64,000 nucleotides of DNA from an uncultured Oscillospiraceae bacterium (GTDB taxonomy: Bacteria; Bacillota; Clostridia; Oscillospirales; Ruminococcaceae). A program made the position numbers and the translations under genes. Each line of letters starts with the position of its first letter. The stretch's first letter is position 1. Below are positions 34,937-43,076 of this stretch, piece after piece. The notes below the pieces were generated by a model. It searched no databases. It was given only the letters and a program-made list of their open reading frames with translations, and had not been told where the DNA came from. The stretch spans positions 52,439 to 116,438 of the forward strand of contig CAJUSD010000006.1 in assembly GCA_910589145.1 (NCBI GenBank), in the 5' to 3' direction.

Positions 34937-36356
34937 AATTTATTCCGTCTTTTGGAATTGGTTTCCTAAACAGCAATGCCCGAAGGGAAGGGCCATGAAA
35001 CGGTATCAATGGATACAGATAGCTTTTCCCGGAAATCGTTTTATTGGTAGCCGCTAAAACTCCAATCAACACAATCCCCCCAAGAAATCCCCACAATCCA
35101 AACATTCCCGTAAACAAAAGCAGCAACATACGTAAAAACTTAAAAGCATATCCCAATTCAAAACTTGGCTGAGTAAAATTAGCAATCGCTACAAACGCCA
35201 TATAAAGGATAACCTCTGGTACAAACCACCCTGTCTTTACAGCAAAATCTCCTAAAATTAACGCTGCAACAACAGAAAAGGAACCACTAAGCATATTTGG
35301 CGTATTTAAAGAAGCCAGCTTTAACCCATCCACTGCAAATTCAATAATGAAAAGCTGAAGCAAAATAGGGACAGAATTTGGCTCCTGCACCTGGATAAAG
35401 GAAAGCCAATCCGGTAAATACTGGGGACGGCTGATTAAAAGATACCAAAGAGGCGTAAAGAACAAGGTAAGGAAAAAAATGGAAATCCTAATAAGCCGAA
35501 GATAAGTCCCCGTCAAAGGAGGAAAACAGTAGTCGTCTGTCTCCTGGGCAAAATCCAGAAGGCAGGTTGGCAAAATTGCCGCAGCAGGCGAGTTATCTAC
35601 CAGAAGCAGAATCCTTCCCTCCAGTAAACAGGCGGCAGCCGCGTCAGGACGTTCTGTATAACGAACCTTTGGGAATGGATTATACCATTTTCCGTGGAGA
35701 AGCCCTTCTGCAAGGCTCTCCTGCCCCATTGTCAAGGAATCCACCCGCAGACTTTTCAAACGGTCTGCCAGGGAACGGACAAGCTTTGGATCAGCAGAAC
35801 CGTCTATATAACATAAAGCAACATCCGTTTTAGATCGCCTGCCTACAGAAAAATGCTGTACTGTCAGAAACGGGTCACGGATGCGGCGGCGTATTAAGGC
35901 TGTGTTAAAAATCAAGGTTTCTGTAAACCCATCCCTTGCACCCCGTAATACCCGGTCGTCTTCTGGTTCCTCCGGCCCCCTTGCAGGATATGTCCTTGCA
36001 TCAATTAAAATTGCGCCTTTCAGTCCTTCTGCCAGCAGTGCTATCTGGCCAGACAGCACTGCTGTTATAACTGCGGAAATTTTTGGTTCAGCCGCTGCTT
36101 CTACATAGGGAATAAGACGGTTCATAACCTTTTGCACTTCCCCGGCGAAGTTTTCCGACGGGGCTTTTAGCAGGAATTCCATGATTTTTTCCATTACCTC
36201 ATCTTTTACAAACCCGTCTACAAAGTAAAAGGAAAGCTTTCCCCCTGGGGATTCCAGCTCGCGGTTTACTACATCGAAGCTTTCCGCAACCCTGAGCTGT
36301 TGGGACAGCGCTTTGGTATCTTCCTGATAAATTCCAGTTAAATCCGTCTGGGGCAT
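34935..36356 (-). CDS. GerA/SpoVAF-family spore germination protein
   Basis: The 473-residue protein has the GerA-family N-terminal cytoplasmic domain (SFDVVNRELESPGGKLSFYFVDGFVKDEVMEKIMEF) and about five C-terminal membrane helices with PEVILYMAFVAIANFTQPSFELGYAFKFLRM. GerA-type A subunits form nutrient-gated channels in the spore inner membrane, and SpoVAF is a homologue. No B or C subunit genes are adjacent, which favours a SpoVAF-like role. AGGGAGG precedes the ATG. Its stop codon borders the 71-bp repeat arm. Confidence 0.88.
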   Translation of the reverse strand: MPQTDLTGIYQEDTKALSQQLRVAESFDVVNRELESPGGKLSFYFVDGFVKDEVMEKIMEFLLKAPSENFAGEVQKVMNRLIPYVEAAAEPKISAVITAVLSGQIALLAEGLKGAILIDARTYPARGPEEPEDDRVLRGARDGFTETLIFNTALIRRRIRDPFLTVQHFSVGRRSKTDVALCYIDGSADPKLVRSLADRLKSLRVDSLTMGQESLAEGLLHGKWYNPFPKVRYTERPDAAAACLLEGRILLLVDNSPAAAILPTCLLDFAQETDDYCFPPLTGTYLRLIRISIFFLTLFFTPLWYLLISRPQYLPDWLSFIQVQEPNSVPILLQLFIIEFAVDGLKLASLNTPNMLSGSFSVVAALILGDFAVKTGWFVPEVILYMAFVAIANFTQPSFELGYAFKFLRMLLLLFTGMFGLWGFLGGIVLIGVLAATNKTISGKSYLYPLIPFHGPSLRALLFRKPIPKDGIN

Positions 36357-36424
36357 TTCGTTTCCTCCCTATGGATTGGTATTTCTTTCATAATGGAAGC
36401 TTTCCCCTCTGCCCTGCCCTTTAT

Positions 36425-36456
36425 GCAAAAAACAGGAGCAGGATTTCTCCTGCTCC
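36425..36456 (-). terminator. Terminator of the GNAT gene
   Basis: GGAGCAGGA pairs with TCCTGCTCC (36435-36456) around a 4-base loop; on the minus strand CTGTTTTTTG follows. Confidence 0.9.
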
Positions 36457-36464
36457 CAAACCTG

Positions 36465-36962
36465 TTATATTTCCTTTTCCATGATATAATCATCCATGAT
36501 AAAGCCGTTTCCAATATCTGCTTCCTGCATGCGAACCTTTTTGAAGCCTTTGTGTTCGTATACTGCTATGGAATGTTGGTTGTATTTGTTGACTGTCAGC
36601 CATATGGTATGCACATTGTTTTCTTTGGCCTGTTCCTCTAAAAAGTGGAGCAGGACACTGAAATAACCCTTTCCCCGTGCTTCTTTCTTTAAGTATGCTT
36701 TACTCAAAAACAATTTTCCGTCTTCTATTTTCCATCCTGTATACCCTACCGGCTCGCTGTCCGCCTCCAATATGCGGTAATGGTATCCATGGTTTTGAAG
36801 TTGATCTGTCATTGCATGGGCAGATTGAAATTTATCTACCATGTAATTAATCTGTTCTTCTGAGATAATACCAGGAAAAAATTCGTGCCAGATTTTTTCC
36901 GCCATTTCAGCCAGCGCTTTAATTTCTTCTGTGGTTTCAACAGGTCTTAATTCGTATGACAT
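36465..36962 (-). CDS. GNAT-family N-acetyltransferase
   Basis: The 165-residue protein shows the GNAT acetyl-CoA loop in LKKEARGKGYFSVLLHFLEEQA, strand VHTIWLTVNKYNQHSIAVYEHKGFKKV and a typical length. The substrate cannot be deduced. It has its own terminator and is separated from the germination gene, so it is likely monocistronic. Confidence 0.88.
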   Translation of the reverse strand: MSYELRPVETTEEIKALAEMAEKIWHEFFPGIISEEQINYMVDKFQSAHAMTDQLQNHGYHYRILEADSEPVGYTGWKIEDGKLFLSKAYLKKEARGKGYFSVLLHFLEEQAKENNVHTIWLTVNKYNQHSIAVYEHKGFKKVRMQEADIGNGFIMDDYIMEKEI

Positions 36963-37135
36963 TATAAATTCCTCCGTCTTTCTGTTTCAAGTGTGATTTT
37001 CCCCTTATGCTCCACAGCACCCTCCCTTTTATTTGATTGAATATGTACCCAATTCCAAAAAAGCGTTTTTATTATATCACTTTAAACCGCAAAAGGAAAG
37101 AGGAAAATCCCCTGTTCCTTTTTTCTTTTACCCGC

Positions 37136-37514
37136 GATTTCTAATCAGGGAAATCAATTTTGTGGAGATTTTGAGGCTGATATTGAAAAACACCCCACCA
37201 GGGTATTTTTCAGGGTAGGCGGAGAAATAAATAGGCTTCTTCTTTTTTTCTATCGCAAAAAAGAAAGAAGGAAAGAAAAATGCTCTTGCCAAAAGGGATT
37301 TCGCGTCTTGCGGGTTCAGTTCAGCAAAGCTGAACTGGCGACCGGGGACTCTGAGCAGCTCCGCTGCTCAACCCTGGACCCCTGCCGCTTTCGAGAAAGC
37401 GGCCAAAGCTTTTGATACGGGTTTGGTTTATGACTGTCTTAGCTTTGTGCCCGCGCCGGGGGGTCTGCTTCTTTTTTGCAATGATTCTATAATTTGATTT
37501 CCGTGATTTCTAAT
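37136..37514. repeat. Dispersed repeat family B, copy 3, with 10-bp flanking direct repeat
   Basis: The element is 37146-37504 (359 bp), from CAGGGAAATCAATTTTG to AATTTGATTTCCGT. Identical flanks GATTTCTAAT occupy 37136-37145 and 37505-37514. Its internal blocks follow the same order as copies 1 and 2 and include both the purine/pyrimidine hairpin of copy 2 and the GAGCAGCTCCGCTGCTC hairpin of copy 1. Confidence 0.85.
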
Positions 37515-37523
37515 TAGAATGAC

Positions 37524-37552
37524 TTGACAGAAGCTTCCGAATGTTTTACGAT
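37524..37552 (+). promoter_or_regulatory. Promoter of the Dabb-trmL-degV operon
   Basis: TTGACA (37524-37529), 17 bases, TACGAT (37547-37552), just downstream of repeat B3 and 39 bases before the first start codon. Confidence 0.7.
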
Positions 37553-37591
37553 AAGATAATAAAATAGAAAGGCAAAAGGAGGAAACGGCAA

Positions 37592-37891
37592 ATGATAAAA
37601 CACATAGTTCTCTGGAAGCTGGCAAACCCTGACTGTAAGGCGGAAAATACAGCCCAGATGAAAAAAATGCTGGAGGGTTTAGTTGGTAAAATTCCCGGAC
37701 TTTTAAAGCTGGAGGTAAACCCAAACATAAATCCTAACGGCTATGATGTATGTCTGTATTCGGAATTTGAGGACAAAGCTGCTCTGGATGGATACCAGAC
37801 CCATCCTGCTCATTTGGAATGTAAAAAATTTGTCCATTCGGTTATCAGCGACAGGACTGCAGCCGATTTCGAGACGGAGCAAAACAAATGA
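37592..37891 (+). CDS. Dabb (stress-responsive alpha/beta barrel) family protein
   Basis: The 99-residue protein has the Dabb pattern: MIKHIVLWKL, then LEVNPNINPNGYDVCLYSEFEDKAALDGYQTHPAHLECKKFV, with paired strands and helices of a dimeric ferredoxin-like barrel. The family has no general enzymatic role; some members bind hydrophobic small molecules. AAAGGAGG lies upstream. Its stop overlaps the trmL start by four bases, so they are co-translated. Confidence 0.85.
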   Translation: MIKHIVLWKLANPDCKAENTAQMKKMLEGLVGKIPGLLKLEVNPNINPNGYDVCLYSEFEDKAALDGYQTHPAHLECKKFVHSVISDRTAADFETEQNK

Positions 37892-38418
37892 AGCATTTAG
37901 ATATTGTTCTGGTGGAACCCCGTATTCCTCAAAATACTGGGAATATTGCACGGACTTGTTCGGCAACAGGGGCAAGCCTGCATCTTATCAAGCCACTGGG
38001 ATTTGAAATCGATGACGCAAAATTAAAGCGGGCGGGACTGGATTACTGGAACCTGCTGGATATCCATTATTATGAAAATATAGACGGCTTTTTCACTAAA
38101 AACCCGGAAGCTCCAAAAGTCCAACATATCTATTTTACAACAAAAGGATGTAACAATTATGCCCAAACAGACTACAGCCAGTGGGATAGGGTATACTTAG
38201 TATTCGGCCGGGAAGATAAAGGACTGCCGGAGGATTTGCTGTTTCAGCATCCCGGAGAATGTGTGCGGCTTCCAATGAGGAAAGAAGCCCGCAGCCTGAA
38301 CCTGTCCAATACTGTGGCAATCGGAGTATATGAAACCCTTCGTCAATGGGATTTCCCAGAACTGCTTCAGCAGGGCCAGCTCACAACGATAAAATGGGAG
38401 AATAATAAAAATGAATAA
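37888..38418 (+). CDS. trmL: tRNA (cytidine/uridine-34 2'-O)-methyltransferase
   Basis: The 176-residue SPOUT protein has the TrmL signatures: VLVEPRIPQNTGNIARTC, FGREDKGLPEDLL, VRLPMRKEARSLNLSNTVAIGVYE, which build the knotted S-adenosylmethionine site. It methylates the ribose at the wobble position of tRNA-Leu isoacceptors in characterised members. The gene is slightly longer than the E. coli protein. It overlaps the Dabb gene upstream and the degV gene downstream by eight bases. Confidence 0.93.
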   Translation: MKHLDIVLVEPRIPQNTGNIARTCSATGASLHLIKPLGFEIDDAKLKRAGLDYWNLLDIHYYENIDGFFTKNPEAPKVQHIYFTTKGCNNYAQTDYSQWDRVYLVFGREDKGLPEDLLFQHPGECVRLPMRKEARSLNLSNTVAIGVYETLRQWDFPELLQQGQLTTIKWENNKNE

Positions 38419-39298
38419 AATAAAAATCATAACCGATTCCGCTTGTGATATTCCTGTTGAATTTGAGCGGGAACATAAAAATCTTCAGATACTTCCCATC
38501 CCTGTCACCATCGACGGAAAAGGATACCATGAACGCATAGACTTTGACCCATGGAAATTTTATGAGCTTTTGCATCAGGCAAAGCAGATTCCTTCCACAA
38601 GCCATATCACCAATATCCAATTTGCGGAAAGCTACCAGCAGGCCGCAGAGGAAGGTTATACTTCCATTATCGTAATTACCATTACCAGCAGGGGTTCCAA
38701 TATGTTCCAGGCCGCCACTATGGGGAAAGATATGTTTTTCAGCGATTTCCCGCAATATAAAGGTAAAGTTGAAATTTTTATTCTGGATTCCGGCACCTAT
38801 ACAGTAGGTTATGGTTATGCGATTGAAAAGGCAATCGGTATGATTCAGGACAACAAGCCTGTTGGAGAAATTATTCCCTGGCTTGAAGATTATTTCGCAA
38901 GGGTAGAAATTTACTTTGCGGTATTTACTTTGGAATATGTGAAAAAATCCGGCAGGGTCAGCGCCGCCGCTGGATTTGTAGGCGATGTTTTGGGGCTGCG
39001 TCCTATTATCAGCATTATCGACGGGGAAACTAAAATCGTCGAAAAGGTTCGCGGCGACAAAAATGTTCCCGGCAAGCTTGCAGACTGGTATTTGAAACGC
39101 AGCACAAACCCTAAATTTGAATATTGTACTGTTATCGGGGAAGCGGTTGAATTTACAAAGCCATTCCATCAGGCTTTGGAACAGAAAATCGGCTATCCTC
39201 CCTATCGCTCGTATCAGGTTGGCGCTTCCATTGCCATGAATTCCGGCCCTAAAGTGCTGGCTGTAATCGTTTTAGGTGAGGACAGAAGAAAAAAATAA
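38411..39298 (+). CDS. DegV-family fatty-acid-binding protein
   Basis: The 295-residue protein begins IKIITDSACDIPVEF, the standard DegV start, followed by the TSHITNIQF loop, VIVITITSRGSNMFQAA and GRVSAAAGFVGDVLGLRPI. DegV/FakB proteins bind a fatty acid and present it to a DhaK-like kinase FakA; no kinase gene is near. It is the last gene of the operon and is followed by a terminator. Confidence 0.92.
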   Translation: MNKIKIITDSACDIPVEFEREHKNLQILPIPVTIDGKGYHERIDFDPWKFYELLHQAKQIPSTSHITNIQFAESYQQAAEEGYTSIIVITITSRGSNMFQAATMGKDMFFSDFPQYKGKVEIFILDSGTYTVGYGYAIEKAIGMIQDNKPVGEIIPWLEDYFARVEIYFAVFTLEYVKKSGRVSAAAGFVGDVLGLRPIISIIDGETKIVEKVRGDKNVPGKLADWYLKRSTNPKFEYCTVIGEAVEFTKPFHQALEQKIGYPPYRSYQVGASIAMNSGPKVLAVIVLGEDRRKK

Positions 39299-39307
39299 AG
39301 TATCTTT

Positions 39308-39345
39308 AAAGGGCGTTTCCGTTTAAATCGGATATGCCCTTTTTA
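39308..39345 (+). terminator. Terminator after the DegV gene
   Basis: AAAGGGCGTTTCCG pairs with CGGATATGCCCTTTTT (few mismatches) ten bases after the stop. Confidence 0.8.
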
Positions 39346-39374
39346 TGAAATCTGAAAAACTGTGAAAATTACTG

Positions 39375-39403
39375 TTGACGTTTTGGCGCAACCATCCTAT
39401 AAT
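39375..39403 (+). promoter_or_regulatory. ilvBNC promoter
   Basis: TTGACG (39375-39380), exactly 17 bases, TATAAT (39398-39403). It lies 78 bases before ilvB and is the best sigma-A promoter of this region. Confidence 0.8.
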
Positions 39404-39418
39404 ATTAAGCAGTTACTT

Positions 39419-39443
39419 TTCCAACTTGTTGGACAAGCTGGAA
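39419..39443 (+). promoter_or_regulatory. Palindrome downstream of the ilvB promoter
   Basis: An 11-bp inverted repeat (TTCCAACTTGT and its near-complement, one G-T pair) with a 3-base centre begins 16 bases after the -10 box. The position fits an operator or leader hairpin. No T-box features are present. Confidence 0.45.
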
Positions 39444-39481
39444 ACATCAGACACAAATAAATAGAAAGGAGAGCGGTTGTC

Positions 39482-41116
39482 ATGATAACTGGCGCACAGG
39501 CAATGGTAAAATGCTTAGAAAGCGAGGGCGTCGAAGTTGTATTCGGATATCCGGGCGCGGCCATCTGTCCATTCTACGACAGTCTAACGGCCTCCGCAAT
39601 CCACCATATATTGGTACGTCAGGAACAAAACAGCGGACACAGCGCCAACGGCTACGCCCGAATTGCGAACAAACCCGGCGTATGTATTGCAACCTCCGGG
39701 CCAGGGGCAACTAATTTAATTACTGCCCTTGCTACCGCGTATATGGACAGTATCCCTATGGTAGCGATTACAGGTCAGGTTGCCACCGATGTATTAGGAA
39801 GGGACGTATTCCAGGAAGCAGATATTACAGGGGCAGCAGAGCCTTTCACCAAACACAGCTATCTGGTAAAAGATGTAAACGAGCTTCCGCGGGTATTTAA
39901 AGAAGCTTTTTATATCGCGGCGACAGGGCGGCCAGGTCCGGTTTTAATTGATGTGCCGGTAGACATTCAGCGGCGGGAACTTTCCAAGGAATTTAAATAT
40001 CCCGACCAGGTCCAAATTATAGGATATAAGCCAAGCATAAAGGGGCATAACCTGCAAATTAAAAAGGTTGCAGACGCTTTGTCCAATGCAAAGAAGCCTT
40101 TAATCTGTGTAGGCGGCGGGGCATTTGCGGCTGAGGGTTACGAGATGGTTCGTAAGCTGGCAGAGGAATATAATATTCCTGCAATATCCACTATGATGGG
40201 GATTGGAGTGTTTCCTACTGACTGTCCTTTATACATGGGTATGTTGGGAATGCACGGAGTCAAACATGCCAACCAGATTGTCCGGGAAGCTGATTTACTG
40301 CTGATTATCGGCGCACGCGTTGGAGACAGGGCTGTCAGTTCCCCAGATGTGATTTCTCCAAATACAACGATTGTGCATATTGATATTGACCCGGCAGAAA
40401 TCGGAAAAAATATTGGTACAGCGATTCCATTGGTGGGAGACTGCCGTACTGTAATTCATCAGTTAATAGAACATTGTAATTCTCACCAGCGTCCCGGAGA
40501 CTTTTCTGAGTGGACGCAGTATGTCCAAGGGCTCAGGGACCAATATACGCCTGATATTTCCCCGAGGAAATATGGAATCAACCCAAAGTATTTTCTCCGC
40601 CGTTTATCGGAAAAAATGCCTGATGATGCGGTATATGTTGCGGATGTAGGCCAAAATCAAATCTGGTCTGCAAATCATATTCGTATCCGCAAGGGAAGAT
40701 TCCTTACATCTGGCGGCATGGGAACAATGGGATACTCTGTCCCGGCTGCAATTGGCGCTAAACTGGCTGATCCTAAACGGGAAGTCATTGCAGGCTGCGG
40801 AGATGGTTCTTTCCAAATGCAGATGATGGAACTGGCGACGATTTGCCAAGACCGGGTAGGAGTAAAAATTATTATTTTCCGCAACCGGAAGTTAGGAATG
40901 GTTAAGGAGATTCAAAAGAAATCCTATGGGAGCCGGTATATTGCCACCAGCTTGGAGGGAGACCCCAATTTTACTGTCCTTGCTTCTGCATATGGGATAC
41001 CGTCGGAAAGCATTAAAACCAGCGAAGAAATTGACGGGGCCATTGAACGGCTTCTTTCGGCAGATGGGCCTTTTGTTTTGGAATGTGTCGTTGACTCGGA
41101 AGAATCGTCTATATAG
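39482..41116 (+). CDS. ilvB: Acetolactate synthase, large (catalytic) subunit
   Basis: The 544-residue ThDP enzyme has the catalytic glutamate loop VRQEQNSGHSANGYAR, the FAD-region motifs, and the ThDP motif GDGSFQMQMMELATI...NRKLG (G-D-G-x24-N). It condenses pyruvate to acetolactate or acetohydroxybutyrate in branched-chain amino-acid synthesis. It is followed directly by ilvN and ilvC. ilvD and leu genes are not in the window. Confidence 0.95.
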   Translation: MITGAQAMVKCLESEGVEVVFGYPGAAICPFYDSLTASAIHHILVRQEQNSGHSANGYARIANKPGVCIATSGPGATNLITALATAYMDSIPMVAITGQVATDVLGRDVFQEADITGAAEPFTKHSYLVKDVNELPRVFKEAFYIAATGRPGPVLIDVPVDIQRRELSKEFKYPDQVQIIGYKPSIKGHNLQIKKVADALSNAKKPLICVGGGAFAAEGYEMVRKLAEEYNIPAISTMMGIGVFPTDCPLYMGMLGMHGVKHANQIVREADLLLIIGARVGDRAVSSPDVISPNTTIVHIDIDPAEIGKNIGTAIPLVGDCRTVIHQLIEHCNSHQRPGDFSEWTQYVQGLRDQYTPDISPRKYGINPKYFLRRLSEKMPDDAVYVADVGQNQIWSANHIRIRKGRFLTSGGMGTMGYSVPAAIGAKLADPKREVIAGCGDGSFQMQMMELATICQDRVGVKIIIFRNRKLGMVKEIQKKSYGSRYIATSLEGDPNFTVLASAYGIPSESIKTSEEIDGAIERLLSADGPFVLECVVDSEESSI

Positions 41117-41131
41117 GGAGGGGAAACCGAC

Positions 41132-41629
41132 GTGAAGCATACATTTTCAGTTTTGGTAGAAAACCGCGCCGGGGTGCTTTCCCGAATTGCGGGACTATTT
41201 GCCCGGCGGGCGTTTAACATTGAAAGCCTGGCGGTAGGCATTACAGAAGACCCTGCTTTTTCGCGGGTGACGATTGTAGCGGAAGGCTCCGATTACACCG
41301 TTGAACAGGTGGAAAAGCAGCTGAACAAGTTAATTGACGTGATTAAAGTACGGACAATCAACCCCGCTGAATTAATCAGCCGGGAACTGGTTCTGATTAA
41401 GGTAAATGCTGGACAGTCAGAACGTTCCGACATTATGAATATTGCTGAAATCATGGACGCAAAAATTTTAGATATATCCCGCGCAACAATGACCTTGGAA
41501 CTTGCGGATACCAGCGAACGGATTGATTTATTCACAGAACTGCTGCGGCCCTTTGCCATTCGGGAAATTGCCCGGACAGGGACAGTAGCACTCCAAAAGG
41601 GAACCGACACCATATCGGTGAAAAAATAA
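41132..41629 (+). CDS. ilvN: Acetolactate synthase, small (regulatory) subunit
   Basis: The 165-residue protein has an N-terminal ACT domain (FSVLVENRAGVLSRIAGLFARRAFNIESLAVG) and the C-terminal ALS small-subunit domain (ELVLIKVNAG, FAIREIARTGTVAL). It activates IlvB and gives valine feedback inhibition. It starts with GTG, with GGGAGGGG upstream, 15 bases after ilvB. The length is normal for the family (also called IlvH). Confidence 0.95.
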   Translation: MKHTFSVLVENRAGVLSRIAGLFARRAFNIESLAVGITEDPAFSRVTIVAEGSDYTVEQVEKQLNKLIDVIKVRTINPAELISRELVLIKVNAGQSERSDIMNIAEIMDAKILDISRATMTLELADTSERIDLFTELLRPFAIREIARTGTVALQKGTDTISVKK

Positions 41630-41677
41630 ACAGAAAAACCTGGGGATTTACCCCAGGAACAACAGGAGGAATTTTTC

Positions 41678-42673
41678 ATGGCAAAAATCTTCTATAACAC
41701 AGACTGTGACCTGAGCCTGTTAGACGGCAAAACGGTGGCGATTATCGGGTACGGCAGCCAGGGACATGCTCACGCGCTGAACCTGCATGAAAGTGGAGTC
41801 AATGTTATTGTTGGCTTATACAATGGGAGCAAGTCCTGGGAAAAAGCAGAAGCTGCCGGACTTAAAGTTATGACTGCTGCCGACGCTGCTGCCAACGCGG
41901 ATGTCATTATGATTCTGATTAACGATGAAAAACAGGCTGCTTTGTATCAAGAAAGCATTGAACCCCATCTGACCGCAGGGAAAACACTGATGTTTGCTCA
42001 TGGTTTTTCGATTCACTTTGGACAGATCGTACCTCCCAAAGATGTTGATGTAGTTATGATTGCCCCCAAAGGTCCTGGACATACTGTCCGCAGTGAATAC
42101 GTGGAAGGCAAGGGCGTTCCCTGTCTTATCGCTGTTCAGCAGGACGCCACCGGCAGAGCTCTTGACACCGGTCTTGCTTATGCGGCGGGCATTGGCGGCG
42201 CCAGGGCTGGCGTTTTGATGACTACCTTTAAAGATGAAACTGAAACTGATCTGTTCGGTGAGCAATGTGTTCTGTGCGGTGGTGTTACTGCCCTGATGCA
42301 GGCTGGCTTTGAGACTCTTGTGGAAGCTGGTTATGCTCCCGAAAACGCTTACTTTGAATGTATCCATGAGATGAAGCTGATTGTTGACCTTATCTATCAG
42401 GGCGGGTTCTCCCGGATGAGATATTCTATTTCTGATACTGCTGAATACGGCGATTACGAAATCGGCAAACGCCTTATTACTGAAGAAACTAAAAAGGAAA
42501 TGAAAAAGGTTCTTACCGAAATTCAGGATGGCACCTTTGCCCGCAACTGGATTTTGGAAAACCGGGTCAATCGTCCCCACTTTAACGCGGAACGCCGGAT
42601 CCATTCTGAGCATCAGTTGGAAAAAGTCGGTAAAGAACTTCGTAAGATGTATTCTTGGAACGACGAACAGTAA
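41678..42673 (+). CDS. ilvC: Ketol-acid reductoisomerase (class I)
   Basis: The 331-residue protein has the nucleotide loop VAIIGYGSQGHAHALNLHESGV, MIAPKGPGH, and metal ligands in DLFGEQCVLCGG and YFECIHEMKLIVDLIYQGG. It isomerises and reduces acetolactate to dihydroxyisovalerate. Length and end are those of class I enzymes. AGGAGGA precedes the ATG. The ilvBNC operon ends here with a strong terminator. Confidence 0.97.
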   Translation: MAKIFYNTDCDLSLLDGKTVAIIGYGSQGHAHALNLHESGVNVIVGLYNGSKSWEKAEAAGLKVMTAADAAANADVIMILINDEKQAALYQESIEPHLTAGKTLMFAHGFSIHFGQIVPPKDVDVVMIAPKGPGHTVRSEYVEGKGVPCLIAVQQDATGRALDTGLAYAAGIGGARAGVLMTTFKDETETDLFGEQCVLCGGVTALMQAGFETLVEAGYAPENAYFECIHEMKLIVDLIYQGGFSRMRYSISDTAEYGDYEIGKRLITEETKKEMKKVLTEIQDGTFARNWILENRVNRPHFNAERRIHSEHQLEKVGKELRKMYSWNDEQ

Positions 42674-42680
42674 TAATCGG

Positions 42681-42713
42681 AACGGTACAGCCTGTGGCTG
42701 TACCGTTTTTTAA
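42681..42713 (+). terminator. Terminator of ilvBNC
   Basis: A perfect 12-bp stem (AACGGTACAGCC and its complement, 3-base loop) with a T-run, eight bases after the ilvC stop. Confidence 0.95.
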
Positions 42714-42739
42714 TAAAGACAGATTGCGGGGATAAGCTA

Positions 42740-43046
42740 AGATGAGTACAAGCTAAGGCGGATTAAAAAGGTTTGAAGAGTCCAGAGGAACTTTCCTCAA
42801 AAGTTCCTCTGGCCGCGCCCGCAGGCGCGAAATATCCCTGCTTGCTGAAAACCAACGGAAACTTTATCTAAGAGACAGAAATCTAACCGTTTCGTCAGTA
42901 TTCAAAATAAAAAGCCCGCTGGTATTGCTTTGGGGGTGGGATAAGATTGGGATTAGAGCCCGCCCTAAGCGGGCTTCTTCCTCTTGCAGCCATCATGGCG
43001 TACCTAATACTGAAAAGCAGAAAATTTTATTGAACCCACGTTATAG
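42740..43046. repeat. Composite dispersed repeat C/D, copy 2
   Basis: GAGTACAAGCTAAGGCGGAT and the following AAAAAGGTTTGAA...GCGCGAAATATCCC belong to the C module (compare 33361-33449). From TTCGTCAGTATTC (about 42892) the D module matches 13801-13960. It has AATACTGA near its far end as an inverted partner and an AAGCCCGCT/AGCGGGCTT stem. It fills the gap between ilvC and the carboxypeptidase gene. Confidence 0.75.
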
Positions 43047-43076
43047 AAAACTATCGGATGTACCCGCAAATGGGGT

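Noticed and set aside
38381..39169. A 262-residue minus-strand ORF opposite the DegV gene
   Set aside because: It is a shadow of a well-supported gene with no motif, and no ribosome site makes it credible.
39346..39481. T-box or leader-peptide attenuator before ilvB
   Set aside because: The leader is only about 70 bases, has no T-box core sequence, no specifier-like stem and no terminator; only one short palindrome is present.
41816..42613. A 265-residue minus-strand ORF opposite ilvC
   Set aside because: It lies wholly inside a canonical ketol-acid reductoisomerase gene and has no recognisable domain.
13659..43046. Repeats considered as a CRISPR array
   Set aside because: Copies are dispersed over tens of kilobases, longer than CRISPR repeats, not regularly spaced, and no cas genes are present.
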